Part shown: positions 32,960-43,000 of the stretch, piece by piece | How the letters are laid out: each line of letters opens with the position of its first letter | How positions within the stretch are numbered: the stretch's first letter is position 1 | Assembly (NCBI GenBank): GCA_916610825.1 | Contig: OU744448.1 | Span: forward strand, 7,426,650-7,490,649 | DNA: 64,000 nt | From: Haliclystus octoradiatus | Lineage: Eukaryota; Cnidaria; Staurozoa; Stauromedusae; Haliclystidae | Reading direction: 5' to 3' | Program-made: the position numbers and the translations under genes | The notes under the pieces: generated by a model | What the model was told of the DNA's origin: nothing | Seen by the model: only the letters and a program-made list of their open reading frames with translations | Databases searched by the model: none

Positions 32960-35611
32960 TCACATTCCTCCAGTAAGACCAAGTTGCTTATCAACAGGAG
33001 GGCCAATCTCCATAAAAACGGCCATCAGACGATGGTTAACGTTGATTGACTTTGTTGAACAATTTTCAACACATTTTTCCTATAAGAATGTTAAAAAGTA
33101 TTAAGAATAATCTTCACTATTACAATAAACACTCCTAAAGATCATAAAAAAGTTGCTCAACTTTCACTATATCAGTAAAAACTGACAAAAGCGGTAGGCC
33201 TTTTCATGCATGAGAATACAGTTCAGCCAAAAAGGTAAACCCTTGGAAATTTATCAAACAAAGCGGACAGAAAAGGATTTCGCTGATCGGAGGAAATTTC
33301 TCATGCCTGGGTATTATTGCCCTAGGTACTGACAGTGGTCATCACTATAATACTAATAGTGTTTTGATGTTGAGTACAAAATTCCTCTTGCTTTCAATGT
33401 TTGTAATGCAACATGTAACAATTTATAAATATTTAGAAAATAATCTTTATTTGGTTATTTTGCAACCAAAAAACTAATCACTTAAAATAGGCCAATAGCC
33501 CAATATAGTTCCAAAAGTCCATATATTTGTTTGGAAAGAAATACAGTTTATGTGAAATGTTGTAGGATTCTTTTTCAAGTGGAATTGAATACCGATGGGG
33601 GGATACATTACTGTATGCAAATTAGTACATTTATTCCAGAATTCCTCAAGTTAAACATCCCGGCAAACAGTGAATCTTCACGCAATGTCCACTGTTTGCC
33701 AAGATCCCATACAATCGGGATGAGGAGTAAATCTCTACCAGACAGACAGAAAGAAACTCAAGGCATTTTCAATATGCAATACCGTTTTCCATACCGTTTA
33801 AAGATTGTGGCTGGCATAGAGGTTATTTAGAAGTCATTAACATTTAATATTTATATTACCACAGCCCAACTGAAAGTGTATTTCCTGGATAATCGGAGAT
33901 TGCTTCTTTAGAAACTTTACCTTGAAACAATCATTTCCGAAATCAGATTGTCATTTGGTCTGGGCGTTTTTTTTTAAGAGATAAAAAACTTGAAATGTTT
34001 AGTGTTTTTCCAATGTAATCCCTCTTATGTTGGCGGCGGAAAAAGAGTGAGACAAAGAACTGCACACAAACACCACTTTGACTGCTATTTGGAGCAGTAA
34101 TCATTGCGCAAAGTCCAAATACAAGCAGAGCATATACAAATACAAATGTTTTCTCTATCTGAAGAAGCAATCTCTCAATATCAATTTTATAAAAAAACTG
34201 TTCGCATGAGTGGTGGCTGTGAAAATTGACACAATGACATGAGATGATATATATCATTACTTTTCTATTGTGCAAATAACAAAACAATGAATATATTGTT
34301 CTTTCCGTTAATCAGTTAACTATCGGCTATTTATCTCGGTTAACCGGTTGTGAAAATTCCACCACTGTCTCACCCCTAAGAAAATTTATTTTCAAAATAC
34401 AGAACAGTCACCTCTATAAAGCGGCCACCTGTCTATAGTGGTCATTCTCGCAATTTCTAAGACAACATTTTTTATTGAATCAAACCTGTATATAAAGACC
34501 ACCTGTTTATAGTGGTCAATTTATCTACCTCTCTAAGCTGGCTGTTATATACAGGTTTCACTGTAGATCAACTAACCTCCGAGTCAGTTAATGCAGCTTG
34601 ATTGAAATCAGTTGCACAGGCCTTAAAACATCCTTCAGACATCTTGTTAAAGAGAGCTATGAACTCTCGGTACTGAAAATAAACAATTCAAATAATTGAT
34701 ATTAAAAGTAGCATAAAACCCTACAAATTATTCAGCTAATTAAAAATTTGATAATAAGTTATTTAAGCAACAAGATATGAATTAATAAATATCTATTACT
34801 GTAGGCCTACAATATTATATATAAATAAAAGATCAGGCTATATTACAGAGATAGATAAGCTTTATAGTTATGTTTAATTTTTAATTAATTTTTAATTTTG
34901 ATAATGGAGGAGGGGTAGGCCTACACTGGTAGAGGTGCCTCTGGGTTAAATTTCTCTAGCATGTGTGCTTCTGACTGCATAAGATTCATGGAGTGGAACA
35001 TTGAGCATATGACAGTGTCTAGTAAACAACGGAAGCTTTTACCATCAGTTGATATTTCACATGTAAAAATAACACTTTTCAACCAATCACAGAGAGTATC
35101 GCATTTGCATTAAACCAAGGAAACTCCCGCTTTCGAAACCAAAAGGAACTCGCTCGCAGAGCCTCACTTGTGAGATAGAGATTTGAACATTCGAAAAATA
35201 AATCCCATATCTCCGCGCACCCATGAAACATTCCCTAAGTTTTAGATAAATATTTAGGGCGGCTCTGCCATAACTGAATAATTTTGGATTAAATTTTCAT
35301 ATAAAAATTATGATTAATTTGGCATCGAGGGACATGGATGGTCATTCCAGAATCACATCACCTTCCACATCATCATCCACATTGGCACATTCCAGAGATT
35401 CCACATCAAAATCAGCCTTCTTTTGAAAATGTATACAGATTTTGATGAAAGTATGATAGAGAATAGTCAGCCTCATTAATAAATTTCGATAAAAATAATA
35501 TATAGAGACACGGGTCGGTTGAACAAGTAACAAGTAGCAGTACAGTAAGTAGCTTGATTATACTATACTCACATTTTGCACAGCTGCAGCAGCAGAAGCA
35601 GAGGCAGCCAT
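32960..35611 (-). CDS. TIMM10B: Small TIM chaperone TIMM10B (Tim9b), complete, 3 exons
   Basis: Mitochondrial intermembrane-space chaperone subunit that helps carry membrane proteins to the TIM22 inner-membrane translocase. Exons in transcript order are 35611-35573, 34672-34577 and 33079-32960, all phase 0, giving 84 residues. A short Ala/Ser-rich start precedes YREFIALFNKMSEGCFKAC. Twin CX3C motifs lie at residues 28-32 and 48-52; they form two disulfides in this family. After the second motif, NHRLMAVFMEI matches TIMM10B/Tim9b better than TIMM9 or TIMM10. It has no cleavable presequence, as expected. Divergent from TIMM8 with 197 bp between start codons. A pogo MITE ends 11 nt beyond the exon 2 donor. 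Confidence 0.9.
33656..33722. repeat. Perfect 11-bp-stem hairpin inside TIMM10B intron 2
   Basis: GGCAAACAGTG and CACTGTTTGCC enclose a 17-nt loop. An outer CATCCCG/CGGGATG pair brackets it with an unpaired 3' segment. Not a recognisable miRNA; most likely a small inverted repeat. Confidence 0.5.
34398..34565. mobile_element. Pogo-like MITE beside the TIMM10B exon 2 donor
   Basis: The left end is worn (ACAGAACAGTCACCTC). The right end, CAGGTTTCACTGTA, is intact and lies 11 nt from the exon 2 boundary at 34577. Internal GGCCACCTGTCTATAGTGGTC is conserved. On the minus strand the intron therefore reads donor GTTAGTTGATC and then the element. Confidence 0.78.
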
Positions 35612-35808
35612 CTTTATAGGGTCAAACTCAACATTCAAATTGTTCAAATCACGTCCTTATACCGCTGACATGGGCAAATAATTTGCCGGCGCTGAACACG
35701 AGGTTCATAAAAATTGTGAACTTTCATTTGGAGAACTTAGAAGTTTGAAACCACAGCTTTTTATACTTTTCTGTTTGTAATTACCAATTGTTAGCTATAT
35801 ACTTCAAA
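35612..35808. promoter_or_regulatory. Bidirectional promoter of TIMM10B and TIMM8
   Basis: Only 197 bp separate the start codons of two divergent small-TIM genes, so both 5' untranslated regions and core promoters must lie here. No TATA or CCAAT box is obvious; a GCCGGCGC segment sits in the middle. Confidence 0.6.
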
Positions 35809-36045
35809 ATGGCTGGAAATGAACAAGTTGATCCTGAATTACAGCAATTCCTTGAAATGGAAGGTCAAAAAGCAAGATTCCAATCACACGTTCACAATCT
35901 AACTGATTTATGTTGGGAGAAATGTGTCGACAAACCTTCTACAAAATTGGATGGTAGAACTGAGACTTGTCTTAGAAATTGTGTAGAAAGATTTATTGAT
36001 ACTACAAACTTCGTCGTGAACAGATTATCGGAACAAAGACGATGA
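35809..36045 (+). CDS. TIMM8A: Small TIM chaperone TIMM8 (Tim8/DDP1), complete, single exon
   Basis: 78-residue intermembrane-space chaperone; in the family it pairs with Tim13 as a 3:3 hexamer to hand proteins such as Tim23 to the inner membrane. The start is the ATG at 35809 (MAGNEQVDPELQQFL); the reading frame is open a little further upstream without an ATG. Twin CX3C motifs occupy residues 35-39 and 54-58, and LCWEKC plus NCVERFIDT are Tim8 signatures. It is shorter than human TIMM8A because the C-terminal tail is missing. No intron interrupts it. TIMM8A and TIMM8B arose by vertebrate duplication, so the symbol is approximate. Confidence 0.95.
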   Translation: MAGNEQVDPELQQFLEMEGQKARFQSHVHNLTDLCWEKCVDKPSTKLDGRTETCLRNCVERFIDTTNFVVNRLSEQRR

Positions 36046-37414
36046 TGTTATAATGTTTATTAGACTACTATTTTAAATTGAATGACAGTGCCCAGATAGT
36101 AACATTAATTAATGATTACATCACATACATACAATTGCGAATTAGAGACATAGAGTAAGATATTGTATAGCCTATTTTCTGTGAACTGAATCCAGACAGG
36201 AGTAGAAATAACTTCATCTAAACATCTTGCTAACTTAGAAACTTGATATTCATTGCGATTATTGCAAAGTTCAGCTACTTCACTGAGACTCATTGGCAAC
36301 TCATGTGTAGATGGATGGATATTCCATAAAATTTGAGACAGTGTGATAAGTTAGGTTTACATAGTTACATATTAAAAAAATATTTTTATTTAAAATTTTG
36401 TTGTTGTATATGTCATAGCTTGTTTAAAATACGTCAAGCAAATTCTGGTTTGTTGTTCCATGCCCAGCTGCAGAGAAGGGTAGGCTACTCTTTGCCGAGA
36501 TCATGTGAGCACACCAGATGACCAAATATCAAGAGTGAGTGCTAAACTTCAAAACTACATTACAAGAGCTCTCTTGAAGTGCAACAGAAAATGAATCATC
36601 AAATGCTTATAAGAGTCTGCAAAATGATTAACTCACATATACTGCAATGGTAAATTTAATTGGGAAAGTGTAGAAAAAACATTTTCATTCCTAGAGTGCA
36701 CCTGCCAATAAACAATCCCCATTTTATGACACCCCTTTGTTAGGCAAAGAGGTTATCATATTTGATGTCCCCTTTGTTATATTTACTGTGTATTGTTGCT
36801 TGGTACTGGTAGTAATGACAATGTTGCCAAGTGTAACAGGATGCCACATCCAATGTCCATATGCAAAATATACAGAAGACATGTGCATCATGCAAACATA
36901 TTACGGTAAGCAGCAAATGGTACATGTTGAGACAAGGGTTTACTGAACAAAGCTTGGGCTGTACAGCAGAGTCCTTTACTTAAAAGTTGCATAGAAGTAA
37001 AGGCTCTTCTTTACTTCTGCGATTGGTCTATTGATTCAAACTTTCAACTCCATTTCCAAGGTTCAAAAAGTTGAGAAGGTAGACAATAGAAGAGATAGTG
37101 GAACAATTTAAATTTGGATAATTGAAACAATCGCTTTAATATGATAAAAGTCTTCATTTGCATTATAAACAACATCTTTATTATGATACAAGTTAGTAAG
37201 AACAACCATAATTACTATAATTGGCAGTCATCGTATATGTTCAACTCTATCAGTTTTAATGATTCGAACTAAGGGAAACGAGAGTGACACATATAATATA
37301 GAACCCTGTAATATCTGTCAAATCATGTTATTTACATATGGAGAAGATTGCATTTGACAATGTTCTTGGTCATTGAAAAGGTCTTTGGCTGGATGGGCGT
37401 GATGAAAACAGAAC
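36046..37414. other. Convergent TIMM8 / HMGB 3' spacer
   Basis: AT-rich sequence holding the two 3' untranslated regions. A 69-codon open frame at 36737-36946 begins with hydrophobic residues but has no recognisable family, and I do not call it. No named repeat was found. Confidence 0.5.
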
Positions 37415-39278
37415 TTATTCTTCTGCATTAGCTTTGGATTTTTTGAATGATGCCAACTTTTCTATGTATCTTTCTTTATCAATCTGAGCCAACTCATTAT
37501 AAGGACCCTTCTCTACGTCATTCATTTTATTCCATATGTTAGCAATGTGCTTGGCCAAATCTCCAATAGTTGCTTCTGGGTATTCTGCTTTAACTGATGG
37601 ACGTTTTGCATTAGAGAAATGTAAATAAGCAGACCTAGGGATAGAAATTCAAGAAGTTCAAATTTCAAAAACATGTCTGTATTTCATTAAGAATCTTCTT
37701 AGACAATGATTTGACGCAATAGCTAACAGCAAATAGATTTGTACAGCACTTTGTATCTAACTTGAAATTAGGCTCAGTTAAGAACCTGAAACGTTGTTCT
37801 TCATTAATAAATCTATTTGGTGTTAAAAAACAAGCCCTCGTGCTTACGTCACTATGAATTTCAAAAATCTAAAACCTATTGAAAACTTGCTGAATAGGCT
37901 AGTGAAGTGGGCTCTCTTTAATAGATTTCCAATTTAAAGGTCCGTTTTCAGTAGTTATTCAGTAAAATGAGAAAAATCTAGACTTAAGTGTCTTGTGAGT
38001 TTCAGTATGGTTTCAGTACCCCAATCACATTCAAGTATGTTTTCAGCAGCGATTAACCAATTCCAGGATTCGTGCAACAATAAACTTGACAATAGACAAT
38101 AGAGAATTTGTACATAAATATTTTTAAATGCTGAACAAACAAGGATTATTTCCAGAAAATAATCCAGTTATAATTAAATGCTTATTTTTGTTTAGCAATA
38201 ATTGGGCATCTATGATTGATAATAATTATCATCCCACACGTAATGAATTAGACAGCTTGTATTGTATGAAGTTAAAAAGGTTAACAAATCATAATCAGTA
38301 AACTGGTTAATCGGTAAACCAGCCAACCTCTATGGTGTGTGGCGACTTTCAGTTATTATGTAGTTAACTGGAAACGGAATATTATATAATTATTTTAAAT
38401 CAGCAAAGTCCAGAGATATTTCAACCAGAATTATCATCAAGCTGAGAATTCCACAATACTAACAATATTTTAGTAAACTAACAATCCTAATCATCTTCAT
38501 CATTCAATTTTCAAATAACTTTAATTGGTGATTGAGTATTTCGAATGCACACCAGAAATAGAGCTCATAGAAGGTGGTTATTAACAACTACTGTTGCTTG
38601 GAGGAGTCAAATGCAAATTAATTAATGTAAAGATTGGAGAATATTGACATTTTTACAACAATTCACCTGGTCCTGTCCTGTATATACTTCATTTATTCAT
38701 GCGAATAGTTAACTAATTTAATTAAACCGAGCGGAAATTGACAAAGTTATGCAGCAGCACAATAATTTGAATAGATACGTTAATTGGACAATGGTAGTTT
38801 CGAAAATAGTGAATGAATTTACGTTTGTCCATCATGAGCAGTTGACTCGCACAGCGAGAATCAAAACAAAACTACGTTTTATCAACAATGCTATATAGCA
38901 ATTTAGAGTAGGATAAAATGATAAACTATTTCAAGTTTGAAAAATAACTCACATGTTTCTTTTAGGATGATCAGGGTCCTTCATCTTCTTAGCTTTTCGT
39001 TTCTTTCTCGAGCCATTGCCACCTTCGTCGTCACTCGAAGGTGGAGAATATTCAGCCATTTCTTCCATGTATCTCTGTTTGTCTTGCGTTGCCAAATCAA
39101 TATATTTCTGTTTCTCTTCCTCAGTTATTTTTTTCCAGCATTCTGAACATCCCTTAGAGAATTTAGTGAAATCAACTTTACCACCAGCTTTTTTCCTTTC
39201 ATCTTCTAAGAAGAAAATGTAAGCGCCTTTCTTGCCTTTAGGTTTGTTAGGGTCTTTCTTTCCTGCTGCTCGAGGCAT
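37415..39278 (-). CDS. HMGB2: High-mobility-group B protein, two HMG boxes, complete, 2 coding exons
   Basis: Abundant nuclear DNA-bending chromatin protein. Exon 1 is 39278-38953 and exon 2 is 37634-37415; the phase-2 junction rebuilds a Met codon. The product is 181 residues. HMG box A covers roughly residues 11-80 (KKGAYIFFLEDERKK ... KQKYIDLATQDKQRY). A linker with SSDDEGG and basic RKKRKAKK follows. Box B covers about 104-174 (DPDHPKRNMSAYLHFSN ... RYIEKLASFKK). The start MPRAAGKKDPNKP is the first ATG in the box frame apart from a weak one four codons upstream. Vertebrate HMGB1-3 end in a long acidic tail; here only NAEE follows box B. Divergent from SAP30, as in human HMGB2-SAP30. It predates or parallels the vertebrate HMGB1/2/3 split, so the symbol is approximate. 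Confidence 0.93.
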
Positions 39279-40000
39279 GTTTTGTAACAACTACTCACAG
39301 TTAGTAAAATTATACAATTTTAAATGTTCTGATAGAACGTACGGCAAATGTAGCAACAAACAAATTATAAATTAGCTATAAAAACGCACAATATTTGAAA
39401 ATCATGCCTCAGAGACAACTGTAAAACCAGGCTACAGAGAATCGCGCTCCTTTTCTGTTTGATGGTGGTTAACCAATCGTAGGTCTGTAACTGTAGTCAC
39501 GTGAGAGCAGATGGTGTCATCATTGGTTCTCTTACATTCTCTTATGAACCGTTGTGGAGTTACGAATAGTAAATGAAAAATCAAGCATGACGTCACACTG
39601 CATTTCTTTGTTCTAGATCACCTCGTTCTAGTGGTTGGAGTTACTGGTTTTACTGGAAGCATCTCTGAAATTTTGGAATTTTGATAAACTCCTTACTGTT
39701 GGAGGCCATGAATTTAAAATACAAATAAACATCAGCAAAATTTGCATTGAATAGCAGCCCAATAAGGTAAACTTTGAAAATATCATTGAAAATATGTCTT
39801 ACAAATAGTTACAATTTTATTACAAAGTTGAAACAATTCGATTCTGTTTTTGTGGGATTTCAAAAGAGGTCAAAAAAGCGTGATCGAGGCTACTTCGCAA
39901 AGTCCGTCCCTTTCTCATTTTCACAACAGAAATTTAATGGTGATTGACTATATCATTATTATCAGCGTTATTATCAACATATAAATCATTTCTCTCTATC
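39279..40000. promoter_or_regulatory. Bidirectional HMGB / SAP30 promoter with CCAAT, E-box and CRE motifs
   Basis: 722 bp between divergent start codons. Visible motifs: CCAAT at 39473-39477, the palindromic E-box TCACGTGA at 39497-39504 and the palindromic CRE TGACGTCA at 39588-39595. No TATA box is near either start. This motif combination is typical of constitutive or growth-linked promoters (established knowledge); actual use is inference. Confidence 0.6.
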
Positions 40001-43000
40001 ATGTCCTTAAATGGAAGCCGTGATGATGATTCAAGACCTTCAATTCCGATAGTGCAAACTTGCTGTTTGATGGAGAATGGGAAAAGATGTGATAATACTG
40101 CTGGAAATGCAAGTTTCAGTTTTCGTGTTCAAAAACTTGCTTCTCAAAGGAAACTGGGCTTTTCTCTAGATTCAAATGTGAGTAAATAACATTTGAACAT
40201 TTGATTTAAAATCTTGGTCGATTTCTATTTAGCTAGGCTAGACATCACTCGAAGCTAAATATAAAACTAACATAATGATGATGATGAACGTCCCTTTTAA
40301 TTGCCTATCCCTGTAAAAACTAAAATCAGTAGGGCTGCCTACGTAGTAATAAGTTCGGAGTGGATAAATCTACGGCAGGAAGTTCTTTGTTCCTCTGTTT
40401 TGAAAGTTCATCACAAAAACGGATTCTATCTTCAAGTCAAACTCCAGATAATAATAATACTAAGTTATAATATAATCATACCAAAACTGTTGTGATATTT
40501 GTTTTTATATATACTAATAATTAGAATCAATGTGTGTATCCATGTTCAAAACATTCTCTTCTCAAAAACTTCGAAAGAGATTGTATATAGTCAATTAAAT
40601 AATCAATTAATGATAATAAGGGTCAATTTCAATCAAGTGCGCATGCTCGGTAAACTTCCGTAGCTTTATCCAAACCGCTAAAGCTACGGCAACCGTAGCT
40701 TTATCCTTGTCCAATAAAGTTATCTGGCCCTGAAGCATATGCTACGACCCGAGACTGTGCGCTATGATGCAGCTTACTTTACTCTGCGTCTTCATTATTG
40801 CCAATGGCGCTCGACCTCTCAGCCACTGGCCCAATTTTCAGAGAAGAGTGTAGAGTTTTGTATGAGATTATATTTAATAGATGTTGACTCTACAAAGGTT
40901 GACATAGAAAGAGAGAGATTAAATATTACAGTTGATTATTTGTGATTATTTACATGTAGAGATAAGCGGAAGTTACAATATATTTAGGACAACAAACAAA
41001 CCACTACATAGGTTCCCCCTACGAAGACGGAGTCACAGTAAACAAAAACAAATATTTTATATGAAATTTTAAATTAAACATAAATTAAATAATGAGTATG
41101 ATAAAAATATGTTCATTTATCAAAAACGACAGTCCAGATTAAAGTCATTATATTTTGAAACTTGTAACGACGTTATTCTTGAATTGACGGTGTTTTAAAT
41201 TCTTTGCATATTGTTTTTGGCGGATGGTTTATCGACTGACGACTGGCATTGAATCTTTGTTCTAATGTTTATGAATCCATACAGTATAGAGAAGGAGAAT
41301 TATATCTGGTAATCCATGTAGCCTATGTTATTTGGTAATAATGATGATGTCTACTGACAGACAAAAAAGGGTTTCGAAAGGACTTGCCAGTAGATCATCT
41401 ATATAATATTTACAGCATAAATTACCGATACCAAGCAAATGAGTGCATATTGAAGTGACTGATTAAGTAAGAAATGTGCCACTCATTTCAGATATATAAA
41501 GTTCGTATTTACGATGAACAATGGTTAGTAGGCCTAAGGATTGCCTATAACGCTAATATGACCAAACATGTTTGAGAAATTACTGTTTGCAAATATCGCA
41601 GAATATATTTATATATAAACGAACAAACGAGCGTATAATTAGTCTCCCTAAACCAAATTGTATTCTTCAGAAGGATTGAAAATAAAATATGTCAGTGTCA
41701 CCAATGTAGAGTTTTGTATGAGATTATATTTAACAGATGTTGACTCTACAAAGGTTGACATAGAAAGAGAGAGATTACATATTACAGTTAATTATTTGTG
41801 ATTATTTACATGTAGAGATAAACGGAAGTTACAATATATATATGACAACAAACAAACCACTGCAAGAGCGCTTTTCGACAAGATCTCGGGGGCGGCCACA
41901 AAATATTCGCCCGCAGGTGTGGGTGCTTAACAAAGTTTTGCCCTCCTTCGCAGGCGGAAAATCAGTATTCTATAGATAAATCTATGGTAGTATTAAGGCC
42001 TGCACAAAAAAATTTCCGCCGACGGCTTGAGATGCAGAAACTGCTATGCCTGAAACTGAAACTGAAGATGCTGAAAGGCTCTGCCGTACTCTGTAAATTG
42101 GCCATTGGCAACACTGACTGTCTCTTGGCAATCTGGCTGAAGGTGCAAAACAACAGATCCTTGTTACATATGTCATTACTAACAAGCTGTTTCCATAAAG
42201 ATGTTCGATTCTGACCCGAACCAAATCAGATCGGATTTGTAGTGATATTTTTGGTTCACATTTTTTGGGATTTTGAAATATGATTGAATATTTGTATTTT
42301 TATTGTGTATTTTACAGTAAATAATGTTTTCTATAGCTCCCTTTCAACACAGAAAATGAAGTTTTTCAATGTAAACCTAGTGTTTCCGTGATAATTGAAA
42401 AAGGACTGTATAATAATTTTTCTGTATATATTTTTAACAATATTTGTAAAACGTTGTCTTACTGATTAAACATAGGGCTCAATGTAAAATATAGCAGAGC
42501 TTAAATAATGAAAGTCAGAGAATCAGACAGTCATGCTTGCTACTTGAAGTTTCACGCCGAGGCAATCATCAGGCAATCTATTTGGGGTTAAATGGAATTT
42601 TACCGAGGTTAAACCATCATCTTAAAGTTGCGTACGTTGTGAGCTATTACTTTGTAGGTTAGAGGAAGGGGCCTGGTATTGAGGCTCGGGTTCACAGGAG
42701 GGGGTAGGTATTACGCAGTGGGTCATCTAATCTACTTTACAGTTTTCTTGGGCGTTTTATTCATTCCTTGCCTTGCCAGCTTGCTGCTTAGTTCATTTCA
42801 GCCAACTTCCGCAAGTTGTAAATTTATTTTGATGCTGCTTTAATTGAGGTCATATTTACGGTTATAATGCTATGCCAATGATGATTGAGGTGTGGGCTGC
42901 TGTTTTTGATGCTGGTCAAATATGCTTGTTGATTGCTGTGAATTAGGATTTGTGTTGCTGCTATGACATGCTAATGCCTGGGGCGTTCCACTATCGTTTG

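Noticed and set aside
33656-33722. Stem-loop as an intronic microRNA precursor
   Set aside because: Stem is only 11 bp plus a bulged outer helix and neither arm resembles a miRNA I know; small-RNA data would be needed.
35788-35808. Upstream in-frame extension of TIMM8
   Set aside because: The extension has no ATG, and the family-typical start MAGNEQVDPEL is at 35809.
36737-36946. 69-codon frame with a hydrophobic start between TIMM8 and HMGB
   Set aside because: No recognisable domain, splice structure or conservation signal; chance frame in a convergent 3' spacer.
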